DNA of 64,000 nt from Gentiana macrophylla (lineage: Eukaryota > Streptophyta > Magnoliopsida > Gentianales > Gentianaceae), in assembly GCA_026214975.1 (NCBI GenBank), contig CM047817.1:58896246-58960245 (forward strand). Direction: 5' to 3'. The translations under genes and the position numbers were made by a program. The notes under the pieces were generated by a model. It worked only from the letters and a program-made list of their open reading frames with translations. It had not been told where the DNA came from and ran no database searches. Below are positions 31,948 to 44,100 of the stretch, one piece after another (the stretch's first letter is position 1; each line of letters opens with the position of its first letter).

Positions 31948-32451
31948 GAGGTTAAATTTTATGATACCGAGAGCATAATTAATTAATTTAGGAGTGGAAT
32001 TGCATATAAGATTGCATCTTTTATTTTTATTTATTTGATTGAATGCAGTGGGTGACGAGATGGATTGGGGTTGGTACTTATTTACCGTTAGATCTATTGT
32101 AAACTCGTATAATTAGCATTATACGAGTATAAGATTTATGTAATTTATTTTTGCAATTTAAATATCGTTGTAGTAGTATTTTTTTGTATCCGTCGGCCAA
32201 AGGAAAAGGGACGCTGCAAATTCTTCAGTGGAAAATATGATATATGAATGTTATGCAATCAATATCATGCTGCTGTGCGAAAAAAATACTTCCAGACACT
32301 GTTCACGAAAAAGGCACTATTCACGTGAAAGAAAAAAGGAACAAATTTTTCTAGGCGCTGTACATATGGAAAATGAAGGGGCGGCTGCTGTACAAGAGAT
32401 AAGGGATCAAATTTTTCCCTTTTACCAAGAAACATATTTATTTTGTTTTTC

Positions 32452-32640
32452 CTAGGGGTGTACAACGAAATTGGAAAACCTGATCGACCGATCGAACCGG
32501 ATTAAACCGGACCGGAAAATGATGAACCGCGGTTTCCAATCGGTTTTTTCATTGAAGAAAAACCGAACCGGAAATCCAATTCAGTTTTCGGTTTTATCCA
32601 TAAAAACCGGTATGACCCGAACCGAACCGGTTATACTTCA

Positions 32641-32693
<53 letters not shown>

Positions 32694-33157
32694 ATTTAAT
32701 TTGTTCACTAGCTCCTACTATAACCCCCCCACACACACACAACCTCGAATTTCTAAACCTTATACTTCGCTGTTTCTACCTAAACCTATACCTAAAATGA
32801 TTCTCACCGCGATAACCGCCGTTTGAGCTCACCGGCCGTTCTTGCTTCTTCTAATATTCTTCATCCTTTGATCGTGAAAGATCAAAGCAACCTTTGAAAT
32901 TGTCGTTATAACGACCACCATTTGGCTTATGGTGCCAATAATGGTGTTTGTCTCATTTTAGAAGAAAAAAAAACAAAATTTTATGGTAAATAAAATACAA
33001 CCAAAAACTGAATCGAATCGAACCGGATTTGTATTGGTTCACCCAATTTAAGAAAAATGACCAATTCGATTCGATTCAGAAAATATCAAAACCGTAACTA
33101 CGGTTCAGTTCAGAAAATCGTAAAAAACCGACCGAACTGGACTATGTACACCCCTAG
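32452..33157. mobile_element. hAT-like MITE, 706 bp, with AACCGG-rich ends
   Basis: The terminal inverted repeats are CTAGGGGTGTACA and TGTACACCCCTAG. TTTTTC flanks both sides (32446-32451 and 33158-33163), possibly the remnant of an 8-bp duplication. Inside, the ends are rich in AACCG/CGGTT words that can pair with each other, and a TA microsatellite lies at 32647-32688. No transposase is encoded. It inserted in the leader of copia A; the corresponding place in J lacks it. Confidence 0.7.
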
Positions 33158-33439
33158 TTTTTCCTAGTATAAATAGGTTAGATGCCGGTACCAACGGCCC
33201 ATCTCAGTTGTTTACTTTTATGCATTTATTTTCATGTTTGATAGTTTATGTGAGATAACCATGCCATGACATGCATCATATTCATGAATTCCACTCCTAG
33301 CATATGCATACATGTAGATAATTAATCATGAAATTAATTAGGCATGTAAGAAACGAAATTAATTTAGATTAATTTAGGTAATTAATTAAATTAAATTAAT
33401 TAAAATGAACAGAATTTTATCGGGATATAAAATTCACAT

Positions 33440-34480
33440 GATAAACTTAATTTGGGATAATAAATTCTATGGGGTTTAGGTTATGTAGTGTCTAGATAAA
33501 TTTTGAATTTTGATAATCAAAAATTGGAAAATCTGGAAAAGTTGGGCACCAACTAAGCAAAAGGTTCGAAAATTGGTTCGGGCGGTCAACAGGGCTTCGG
33601 CTCGACTCGACTTGTCCGTCCAAGTACGACGTTAGCGTTGGGGGTCCGGCAAGGTCAAGCTATCCGGCGAGGTGAGGATCAATGGGGCAACCTTAGCCCG
33701 ATTCATCCAGCAGTCGTATAGGAACCAACGAAGAGGACGGGTCGGCTTAGCCATTCCAGACACCATACAGTGAACTCGGTTAAAGCTCAGCCAGGGTTTA
33801 AAACCGATAATTTGGTGGTTGTTTTTCTTGATTTATTGTTTTTCGACTTATTCGGAAAATTCAACAATCCCAGAACCTTTTAGGATAATAAAATTCTTTG
33901 AGAATTTCATTTATGTAGTGTCTACGTAAAAGGATTTTAATGATCGAGAAAATTGGAAAATCATGAAAAGATAGGACACTAACTAGACGGTATTTGGAAC
34001 CGATAAGTTGGTGATTGCTTTTCGTGATTTATTGTTTTTGGATTATTGATAAATTCCGAGATCCAAATTAAATTTTTATCTTGACATTATTAGGACTATA
34101 CAATTCATTGGTGAATTTTCGTCGTGTAGTGTCTACATAAGAGATTTTCTAAATAATCGTTAAATTGGAAAATCATGAATATAGTGTCACTGGTTAGACG
34201 GTATTTGGAACCGATAAACTAATGGGAGCTTTAAATTTGTGATTTATTGTTTTTCGATTTGGTGGAAATTCCCAAGTCCTAATAGATTAGGATTATAAAA
34301 TTCTTGGCGAATTTAAATTGTGTAGTGTCTACACAAAGAATTTAAAAATCAAAGAAGTAGGAAAGTCGTGAATAAGTGACACTAGTTAGACGGTATTTGG
34401 AACCGATGAACTAGTGGGAGGATTAATTTAAATATTCTTGACTTAATGTTTTTAGGATGATTAATAAATTCTGAAAATCC
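33440..34480 (+). repeat. Array of about four 190-210-bp units with two conserved hairpins, in the leader of copia A
   Basis: Each unit has GTAGTGTCTA(C/G) (starts 33485, 33915, 34126 and 34322), AAATTGGAAAATCATGAA or a variant, then ACGGTATTTGGAACCGAT and ATTTATTGTTTTT. The first unit is longer, with a GC-richer insert of about 250 bp. Hairpin 1 is formed around the core GTAG-TGT-CTAC. Hairpin 2 has an inner stem CGGT/ACCG and an outer stem such as CACTAGTT/AACTAGTG in the last unit. No ORF crosses the array. Related units occur in J at 55877, 56985 and 57161. Confidence 0.75.
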
Positions 34481-34494
34481 TAAGAAGACTACCT

Positions 34495-34800
34495 ATTTTT
34501 CAAAATAACGAGTGGGAGCGGGGAAGGTGACAACCGACCCCATGGCCTCTACTATTGGCACAAGCACGTGAGAGAAGGGTGACGCCTCAAGCCGCTTTGA
34601 CTACGGCCCCCTGCGGATGGCCTTCACCCTTATCAAAATTCAAGGCCTTGTCTTTGAAAGGATCGGATTTTGGGTACTCGTCGAGTCACTGACCGACCCT
34701 GTGTCGGCATACTCGGGGAGTACTTTGAGGTCTAAAATAGTAGGTCACACTCACAAGGATATTTTTGGAAATATCTTGGCTGAAAAAGGAAGGTAATCAA
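34495..34800 (+). other. Leader segment strongly conserved between copia A and copia J
   Basis: From GAGTGGGAGCGGG onward, through GGATTTTGGGTACTCG, GAGTCACTGACCGACCCT and CTTGGCTGAAAAAGGAA, this closely follows 56229-56513 in J. It has no open frame in either element. A cis role (packaging, dimerisation or a structured leader) is inferred from conservation only. Confidence 0.55.
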
Positions 34801-37800
34801 CAATTAAATGGAGATGTATGATTCTTAATTGATTAATTGTTGAGAGAGATTGTCTCAATTTAACCGTCATTGTGTTGATACCGACCCTGCGGCGGCAGTA
34901 TGATGTGAGGTTAAATCCTTGGAATGGTAGGATAAACTGCATGCATGACATCACGTTTATAATTCCAATTTTTTTTTATTTTGTTGTGGTGTATGATTTG
35001 ATTTATACTTCTGTCATAGTTTATTTAGCAACTACATATCATCTCAATGTATATAAACAGCTAAACACGATAAATTGACTAATGATGACTTCGTAAAGGT
35101 GGAAAAGTAACAAGAACGTTGAACTCAATAATAAAAAATGCAAATTAATTTTTTGGAAAAGATGTTACTCTTAAGCCTTCAAAATTAAGTGACATTGATA
35201 AGAACATCACTGCTTTCACTTGTGTTAAACGAGAAAATTAGTTCAAAGATGACGAGAATGATTTGGTATCAATCTAGACATCCCACGGTTTATGAGTAGT
35301 GTCTACTCAAATGAACTGCTAGTTCAAGGCCATTTCCTTTAAAGAAAGCCAAGAATGGGAAGGTAAATGTCTACAAGTGTAAGTCATCTAAACTAAACAA
35401 GTTAAAGGCTAAACCGAAATATTAATAAAAAGAGAAATACAGGATAAGGAAAGTGATTTCGGATCACTAACCTATGAATCATTAGAGACTTTCTTAACCG
35501 AGTATTATGACTCGAAAGCTAAAGTTCTTATGTATGAACAAGGTAGCTGGGCATTCATGATGAAGAGTAGACAACGGCAGTTATTTCAGCTAAGATAGTG
35601 GGAGTGATATAAGGAAACAAATTTCGGATTTTATTCCTTGAATATCAAAGAAATATAATTTCTGTTTTCAGATTCATTGGAACAAATGGATTCACTTTCA
35701 CATCGATAATATAGTTGCCTTAAAGAAAGTGAATATGACATTTGTATATGATTCTGAGACTCGGACTGTTGTCCGATAAAGTCAAAACCACTAAGTAATG
35801 CTAAAAAGGTACATGTAACACATAATAAACTATTAAGACAAATGGTTTCCATATATAGATAAATGATTCTTCAGCATCTATTATTTAGTGCATATATCCT
35901 AAAGATAAGATCTGAAGACTTGCTAAGGGTGATTCCTATCTCCCAGTCTAAGAACACTATCGCAAAGGAAAAATGACTAAGTAACCTTTTCAATTAGGAA
36001 AAGGTAATAGAGCTGAAGAAGTATCACTACTTGTTCATATTGACCTTCGGGGTCTTATGAAGGATACAAGCTAGTGGGAACTTTTGAGTAGTGGACAATT
36101 TGTCTGATAGCTACTTGAAACGCCGATTTGTTTATCTAAATATTTTGGAGGAATCTCTGATATTACCAGAGAAATGAGTATTTCATGCTCAGATATAGGC
36201 TATAGCATAGTTTTGGCACTAATGCTTGGCCTACCTCGGGTGAAACGATTTCACTGAAAGGATAAACCATGTATTGTCTTGTATAGTTTTTGATATGCTA
36301 CAATACACTGCTTAACTCAATTAAGACATTGGTTGCAAAGTAACGGTTTGCATTATTATGTAATACCGAGAAGTCTAACTAGAAGATGCTTATGAATTTG
36401 TGGATAAAGAGTTAATAACATTTACTCCATTTCTGCAAATAGAGGCATTTAGCACTAGTACTTGAAGGTAAGACTGGAGATTTTGCATACACATTCAGAT
36501 GGTGAATGTTCGTGAAATATCTTAATGAAGCAAGTGAGGGTTGGTTATAAGATTTCTAGGATCGGAAAGTGACGGTTGTACTGTCACAGCCTTTCTGAAA
36601 GAATTTATAAATAACAATTTTGGACCTTGAAGTAAAGTTACTCAAGGAGTTACTATCTGATTTAATCAGACCACATCCAACATTGGTTATTGAGGGTTAC
36701 GCTGATAAATACTACTGAACCAGATCAGAATGTCCATCCACCCAAATGCAGTGGGAGTATGGTTTATCCATTGAATCACTATGATTAAGCAGACTTTACA
36801 GTCTACTGGTGGTGGTTGATCACCTATGGTCCCTTTTGAAGGACTGTATAGGATTCTGATAAAAGAGGTTGGTTTAAAGCCATAAAGCATGTAAATGGAG
36901 CTTTGGTACTTCAGTTCTGTTAACTATCCTGTAGAACCACCTGAGTGTCTCAGGCCCAGTGGGAGTAATTGGATCTACGTGATGAGAATGAATGGAAAGT
37001 TTATCTTTCTAAGCAAAGCCAAGTGGTCTAGGGGTAATTCCCAGAGAAGAAGATAGTTCAATAGGAGTGATGCCCTGAAACTTTCTCACCACTCAGCCTT
37101 GCTTCCATGGAAAGCATGAAGATAAACATGGGTGATGTCCTGAAACGTTCTTGCCATACAATGGAGCATGAATTCATTCAGAACGGAAGGGTTTTAGCTT
37201 AAAGCCAATGGCAGATTGACTGCCTATGCTTATATCCATTGATGGATTAAAGAAAAACCTCTAGGTCATTAAAAGTCACATGTTCTGAAATGTGTGGGCT
37301 TGACTAGAATATTGATGAGTCTTTTGTAGACTGGAGAATCAATATTGGTAAAGTAGTAGACGTTAGTGTTAATAAAAGATAACACTGCAACAGTAGGAAA
37401 CAACATGGGTGTGTTATCTTAAGTCAAGAACTGACGAGCCGAGATTCTCTAAATTAGAGATGTGGACTATATTCTTAGAAATCGATTCGTCGAATTCATG
37501 AGAACAAGTTGTGGCAATGTCCCATGCATCTTATTGGTTAAGATGAAAATGCATTTCTTTGCATCTTATTGGTTAAGATGAAAATGCATTTCTTTGCATG
37601 CAAAATTCAACGAGAGGTTTCCTACCTAACCCCTCAAGGAATAATTCTCTTAGTCTTAGGATATAGAGAAAATGTGATAGATTCTCTTTTGGATAGAGAA
37701 AGTCAGGTTATTAAAAGTCAATAAATGTCAAGTCTTGGATTCGGACATTGAAAGCAGTATAGTGCATCCTCAAGTATCTTTAAAGAACGAGGAATCATAT

Positions 37801-38340
37801 GTTTATGCATTCGGGTGCGAAACTAAGTGTCGTTCACTACACTAATTCTGATTTTTTATCGGATTAAGGATGATCTTGAATCGATCTCAGAATCAGTGTT
37901 TACTCATTGTGATGGAGCTACAGTCTAGAGCAATCCAGCACTGCCAATTTGACTCTGTTAGTCGAATACATCGCAGCTTTCGGAGCAGCTAAAGAGGCAG
38001 TGTCGATTGAGAAGTTCTTTGTTGGATCGGGAAGTAATTTCAGGTCTCGATGAGCCGATACCATTTTATTGTGAAAATAGTTGAGAGGTAGCTCATGCAA
38101 ATGATCTTCGCAATCATAAGAGGTCAAAAGCATATTGAGAGAAAGTACCACCTGGTCAGACAGATCGTGCAAAGTGGCGGCATTTCGGTCCTAAAGATCA
38201 CCTCGAGCCGACAACCTAGCTGATCAGTTTACCAAGTCGTGTGGCATCTAATGTCACTGATAAGCACTTGGCGGGTATGAAATTGGGAGATATATCTCAT
38301 CTGCTTTAGAGCAAGTGGGAATGTTGTTGATAGTAAGAAT
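34801..38340 (+). pseudogene. Ruined copia Pol of element A
   Basis: Scattered fragments of copia Pol can be read across changing frames. An RT-start-like part (VEPPEC, RPSGSNWIY, MNGKFIF) lies at about 36930-37010. RNase H C-terminal residues SQKHIERKYHLVRQIVQSGG, then ISVLKI, lie at about 38125-38200, followed by a shifted DNLADQFTKS-like part. Integrase sequence around 35930-36100 is barely recognisable. No frame exceeds about 85 residues. The equivalent region of J is equally broken, so the product is certainly lost in both. Confidence 0.65.
37525..37595. repeat. 35-bp tandem duplication in copia A
   Basis: GCATCTTATTGGTTAAGATG and the following bases are repeated exactly at 37526 and 37561, two copies. 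J has no second copy at the matching place (about 59365). Confidence 0.85.
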
Positions 38341-38460
38341 AAGGGTGTGGTGCTCTAAAAACAATCAATGCTTGTCTTTACGGACAAGTGGGAGATTGTT
38401 AGATATAGTGCACCCGAAAGACAATTATTGCTTGTCCTTACGGGCAAGTGGGAGATTGTT
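38341..38460 (+). repeat. 60-bp duplication containing the polypurine tract of copia A
   Basis: 38341-38400 and 38401-38460 are diverged copies, each ending CAAGTGGGAGATTGTT, so the polypurine tract and the LTR opening TGTT occur twice. Each copy has a short hairpin just before the tract: CTTGTC-TTTACG-GACAAG, then CTTGTC-CTTACG-GGCAAG. Only the second is followed by the full LTR. Confidence 0.75.
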
Positions 38461-40111
38461 GGAAGTAGCACCCAAAAGACAATTTATGTAATTGTTTTTA
38501 TAATTAATAAATGACAGATATATTCTCATCTTATTATTTGCTTCGTGCTTATATGTAATACACTGCTGAAAACCCCAAGTCGTATCATATGTAGCCATAA
38601 ATCTTAGTATGGGTCACACATGAGGATTAAGTTTATGGTGATACACTTGAAATGTTAGTCCGTGGTGAAGTTAATCAATGTATGGGGTGTATTGAATAAA
38701 CCACCGTTAATGCGCACAGAACACTTTATGGTGTGACCGTCTTATCCGGACCGTCGACATTGGTTGTCTAAGTGGGGCATTTATATAGGATGTAGTCATA
38801 TAGGACTGGACCAATTTAATTTGAGTTTCTCATATAATTCTGTGATTGAGAAATCTTATTAAATCACAAGATGATCATATATGGATTAACCTTAATCCTG
38901 AAGTGATTACAGACTCCTGCTTGTTTCAGCATAGGGTTTGAAGTGTTCGTTAAGGATGACTAAGAGGCGCGGTCCGAATCACTTTCACGTTGACACTATT
39001 CTAGAAAGAGTGAGAAGTGTGTGTCTCACAGATATGGAATCCATTCCTTCCTGCAGGAAGTAGAAAGACAATCCCCTTATTTGTTAATCCTAGAAACTGA
39101 TCGATTGGCCGAGTTCGTATTGGTTATGAACTAATTGATCACTATTGAGTTAATGGTAAATAAGGATAAGATGTATTGAAGAAGGTTTACGGAAATAATC
39201 CCGCTTCATTACAGATAGTCTATGGAGGGTTAGTTTATATGAAATGATTATATCAATGGACACTTATCAACTCGACGTTTTGAGAATAAGTTATATCTAT
39301 AATCGATAGAGTTCAGTTTTGGATTTATGGTGGCGTAATTCCGGAATTAATGAGTGGAGTAGAAATATTATGTTCGATGAATATTTTATTCAATTCATTG
39401 TAGCTACTGGTTATAGGTCCATGGTCCCCGGGTTGCCTCCTAACACGCGAGTGTTTTCTCGTTTTTTGAACTTTGAGATTAAATTAAATAGTTGGTCTAT
39501 TTAATTAATATGCAATATTATTTATTGGGTAAATAATATGTAAAATAGAAAAGACATTTTCTATTAAAATGACTAAAAAAATGGTGCCACATTTGAGATA
39601 ATTAGGAGAAGAAATGTACATACATTATGTCACATGTGTAATTAATTAATGATCTATTTGTTGGATAATTAATGGAAAATTAAGGGATTGATTTTTTGGG
39701 AATTATATATTATTTTTGTAGCAAAAATATATTTTGCTTATGGGAATAGGTTTTTGTGGTGTGAAAATGATAACTTTCCTGGCTAGTTATGTTCCTACAT
39801 AAAGAGAGTTCCTCCTAGCACAATAACACAACAACAAAAATGCGCCACAACCAAAATAAAAGGAAGAAAAATTAGTTTCTTTCCTTAGTCATTAGAAGAA
39901 GGAAAACCTAGGGTTTTTCTTGTGCATATTCGAGGAGGTTCTACGGCGAGGATCGACGTCCACCAGTCGTCGTTAGGAGATACAATCCGGAAGATTTTGG
40001 CTTCTCCCTTGGTCGATTTTATCATCTCTCTCTCCGATAAGGTAAATCTTCAACCTTCTAGTAGGAATAATTAGTTGAGTCTCGTATCATAAATCGCATA
40101 AGCTTCCGCTG
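38457..40111 (+). mobile_element. 3' LTR of copia A, 3' end deleted
   Basis: It matches 30241-31890 closely and stops at AAGCTTCCGCTG. The last part of the 5' LTR (to CTCCTAGCA) is missing. The next base resumes the LTR of element B. The ORF at 39319-39504 is LTR sequence and not a gene. Confidence 0.85.
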
Positions 40112-40886
40112 TGTCCTGCTTTTCTTTTTGTGTGTCAGTGTCCTTCCTGACATTTCTACGTGTCCAATAGATTGTTTATCTTATAACGGTCTGATTTGTC
40201 TTTAGTTTTTCTTAACTTCAGTTAAAAACTGATTTAAACATGACGTGGTCAGTTTCCAATTTTTAAGAGCGTTAACTGAGTTTTTACTTTTCTTCACAAT
40301 CTTAGTACTCTATACTTCATCTGATTATAATTGACTAAATCAGAGTACACCATTCAATCGATCATCTAAGATATCATTGTCTTTTTGATTCTTAGGCCTT
40401 GATACAAGATCCATAAAGTCAGTTCAGGTCATCACAATCTTGCCTAAAGTCTTACTTTACAGTCTCGACTTTAGTTTTCATAAACTGAGTTTGAACCCTC
40501 AGTTCTTCAGTCTTCAATAATCGAGTCGGGTCCTTGGTTCTTCTATATTCTAGATTAATCAATCGAGTCTCAGTGTCCTCAAAGAAACTTACCTTCATCA
40601 GTTTCTGTTGGTGTGCTCTTATGTCAGTTTTCCAGTATCTCTTTAGGATCTCAGTTTTCTTCAGTTAATTACTTAAATTCTCAGTTCTAAACCTAGAACT
40701 ATTACAGTGCATGTCCGATTAACTTATACAAATATCAGACTCTATTAAATCCTATACATTGATTTCTAGACATCTTTTTGCTTTGCACTATAACATCTAG
40801 TTATGACACTTCATCAATGGGGTCTAAAAACAATAATTGAATAAGTGATAAATCATCATCATCAAAACATAAATTTATTTCCAAAA
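40112..40886 (-). mobile_element. Right part of the 3' LTR of element B
   Basis: It matches 47185-47975 of the other LTR (for example CTTTTTGTGTGTCAGTGTCC). Its inner end reads CCAAAA where the outer end reads CCAACA. Confidence 0.85.
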
Positions 40887-41104
40887 TTTTTCCCCTTTTT
40901 GATGATGTCAATACCCTCCTTAAAAGCAATGCAAAAAGATAAATAAAAAATAAACAAAAACAAAATGAACTGAGAAACTGAGATTTTTATTGAAGAGAGT
41001 GAGTTACAATACAGAGTATTAGAATACAGTACATGAAACTAAGTGTCAGCTTCTTTTCCTTTCACTTCACAACTAACTGAGTTTATTGTCATAATCTTCA
41101 GCAT

Positions 41105-44100
41105 ACTTCTTCATGGCTTCATTTGTTGTGGTGCTTTCAATTCCATGAATATTTGCATGATATTATATGAGGTTGACATATTATTTTTACTGAAAATTTT
41201 TCTCTTGAAGAGTACAGCAAACACAAACACAAATTGTCTTAGTTTTTTGCTTGTGCCAGTTTTCAGCAGTTCCATTACAAACTCAGGTTCCTCTTTCTCA
41301 ACCTTTTTAGAGACTTTCTCCAAAGTGCCATTTCTCTCCCATTTGCTCAATTTGTGCAAGAAATGAATGATAACCTTTTGCATACTCAAGAAAAGTTGAT
41401 AAGGATTGTTCTCTTGATTCTCCTTCTCTGAAGGGTATGTCTTTGAAGATATTGTATAGAAAGGAATCTAGACCAAGTCATTTCTCAGTTGTTTCAGCAA
41501 ATTTTGCAATTAGCTCCATTTCCTCATGTGTAAAATCTCCTCTCGCTTTCTTCATTTCGACCAGTTTATCATCAAAGTTTTCCATAATTTTTGGCATATC
41601 TAACACATTGACTTTTAACATATCCAAACTTTCCCCCTTATTGACATCATTCTTATCGATCAAGCTCTTGATATAGGAGTTTAGATGTTGCTGATTTGAT
41701 GCCAATATGGTCTGTGCAACAACTGAATCCTTCATTCCGTTCACTATTAAAGCCATTCTGTCAACCAAGTTATTGAGAATGCCTTCCCATCTCTCTGTAG
41801 TTTCAGCTTTCTTTGAATCATTCTCAATGGTTGTTGTACGGATTTCAATCAATGTGTTCTGACAGTCGCTTCTGACATTATCCATTCTCTTCTCCATGTT
41901 AGTCCTCTCAGTCTTGCTTTTCCAAATAATTGATATCATCTTTCTGAATGCGGATCAGCTCATTGTGATAAAAATTGATAATATCAACCTGTGTAGGAAT
42001 GTGTTTTCCAGTTTCATCTTTTTGCACTTCAGTTTTATCTGCTCCATCTTCAGCTATTTTTGTTTCCTTGTCAGGAGTAGGAACAATCTTCTTGAGTTTT
42101 TCTTTGTATTCCACAGACTTTCTTCTCTCCTCGGATTGTTGTCTTGTTTCTTCCAGACTTGACTGATCAATTTCCCTAACTGGTGATATTTCTACATTAA
42201 AATCATCATCAGATTATTCAAGGACTTTATCAGCTTCAGCCTTTGCTATCTCACGCACAGTTTGATCAGTTGGGGATTGATAGCCAGTTGGGGACTGATA
42301 ACCTTCCTTTTCTTCATTTTTATATTCTGACTGAGTTTCAGAGTCTGAATCTTCATTACTTTCTTCCGAGTTAACTTCATCATCAGCAATATTTTTATCA
42401 TTTCCAGTTTCCTTTACCTGAGTAGGAGCGAAAACTCCTCCTTGCAACTTAGGATCTCCCTATGTGTCATCATCGTCATATTTCTTAGAACTTCCTCCTG
42501 CTGCAGTTTTATTCCAATGACTGTCTCTGATCAACGCATATCCATTGCTAAAAAATTCATCAGTGTTGATCAGTTCGGACAAATGAGTGATGTTAAAAAG
42601 ATCAAACACCCATTTCTCTGTTATTTCCATTTCTGCTAACCGACTTCTTTGATTTGATATGGAGCTGAGTTTCCAATTTTGATAATCATGCAGTCTTTTG
42701 CAGTCAGCTACTATCAATTCTCCAATGTTAACAGATGATTCTGGCAGAGTTGTGATTACTTCACCTTCTCTTGCGATCTCCCGATTTGATTCCACAAGAG
42801 TCTCAATTCTTTCAATTTCATCAGTTTCTTCAAGATTAGTTTTGCTGGTATCCCCTTCAGCAACAACTGGGATCAAGCTGGTTCTAGTTTCAATTATAGG
42901 AACTGAGATGGTAGGCTTAGTTTCCAAAATCTCTTCAGGAGCAACAAGTTCTTCTATATGTTCAGTAACTCGTTCTTTTGCTGACTCATGTTCCAGTTCA
43001 GCAACTGGTTCCCTTTAAGTGTTGGTTTAGCAACCTAATCTTTTGCTGGTTCAAAAACTTCTTCAGCAACTGATTCCTCTCTTTTCTTGTTTTCCAGAAC
43101 AATTTCTGTTTCACTGACAAGCTCATCCAGAGTGATGACTTGTATAGGTCTTGATTCAATTTCAGCAAGTTCTTTTTCTTCAGGTTGAGACGCTTCAACA
43201 TTCTTGAAAGATTCTTCATACTCAATTCTGGATGCTGATTTTTGTAGTGTGGATCTAGAATTGGAGAGTAGTTTAAGCTTGACCATTGTTTCTAAGTCAA
43301 TTAACCTTTCCTCACTGTCAGTTTCTATCAACCTCATCTCTCAGGGTCTATTCCCCCCGAGTGTCAGCTTCCTTCTGAATTTCAATTACTGGCAGTGAAG
43401 GAACAACTTCTTCTCTAACTGAGATTTCTTTCTCAGTAAGGTCTTTCTCAGTTTGGATTGGTTCTGGGGTTTCTTCGCTTCTCGTTTCTTTGTTGAGCTT
43501 TCAAAGAATCAAGTAGCGATTTTGTTGGAGAAGGCTCCAAAACCTTATTTGCAGTATCAGCAATCTTTGTTTGAATTGAAGCTTCCAACTTCCTCTTCCT
43601 CTCTTTCAGTTCATCAACTTGTTCAAAGACCTCAGCACTGGTTCGAGGTTTCTTTGATCTTCTGCTCTTCTTCTTAGGTTCGATTTCAGAACCCTCCGCT
43701 TCCGTCTTTTTAGGTTATTCTTCTTTGATTGCAATTTTCCCGTCTACAATTGCAGTTTCCTTCTTCTTTGCAATTTTAAAGTGGTCAAGAAATATTTGAA
43801 CTAAAATAGCAAGAGTCGTCTTATGATAAAATCTGCCTTTCTTTACATCAGTCTTCTTCTTGGGTACATCAAAAGATAGTGCCATTAGTTGATCCAGAAT
43901 GTACCTTTTCTAGTTGAAATTTTCTTTGAACCAAATGACGTACAGTAGATCTAGTTTGGTGCCAGACAAATTGCTAAAGTTTCCTGCGTTTCCAATCATG
44001 CAATTTGCCAACATCTTGGTAAGAAAGTTGAATTCAGGTTTGAGTAGATATGTGCTTCCAGTCTACAAGACTGGTAAATCTGAATTTAGTGCAATAACTT

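Larger units (their letters stand above)
30241..40111 (+). mobile_element. Copia element A, inserted in the LTR of B, pol decayed
   Basis: The 5' LTR is 30241-31933 (TGTTGGAAGTAG...CTCCTAGCA), followed by the primer site TGGTATCAGAG. The 3' LTR begins at 38457 after a purine tract AAGTGGGAGAT and is cut at about 40111, lacking its last 55 or so bases. No target duplication remains, because the right junction was deleted along with some B sequence. The interior has a long noncoding leader with a MITE and structured repeats (to about 34800), then pol-derived sequence with so many breaks that no frame of useful length survives. LTR and interior resemble those of J (52932-61778). Confidence 0.85.

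Noticed and set aside
32228..32455. Plus frame and overlapping minus frame near the MITE as genes
   Set aside because: Leader of copia A just before the MITE; no similarity, short, and absent from J at the same place.
33440..34480. Repeat array as a CRISPR array or centromeric satellite
   Set aside because: The units are about 200 bp without spacers, in a plant retroelement leader, and only four in number.
41043..43018. Plus-strand Ser/Phe-rich frames across element B
   Set aside because: They are mirror images of the acidic, Lys/Glu-rich minus-strand ORF; the minus strand agrees with gag, the primer site and the purine tract.
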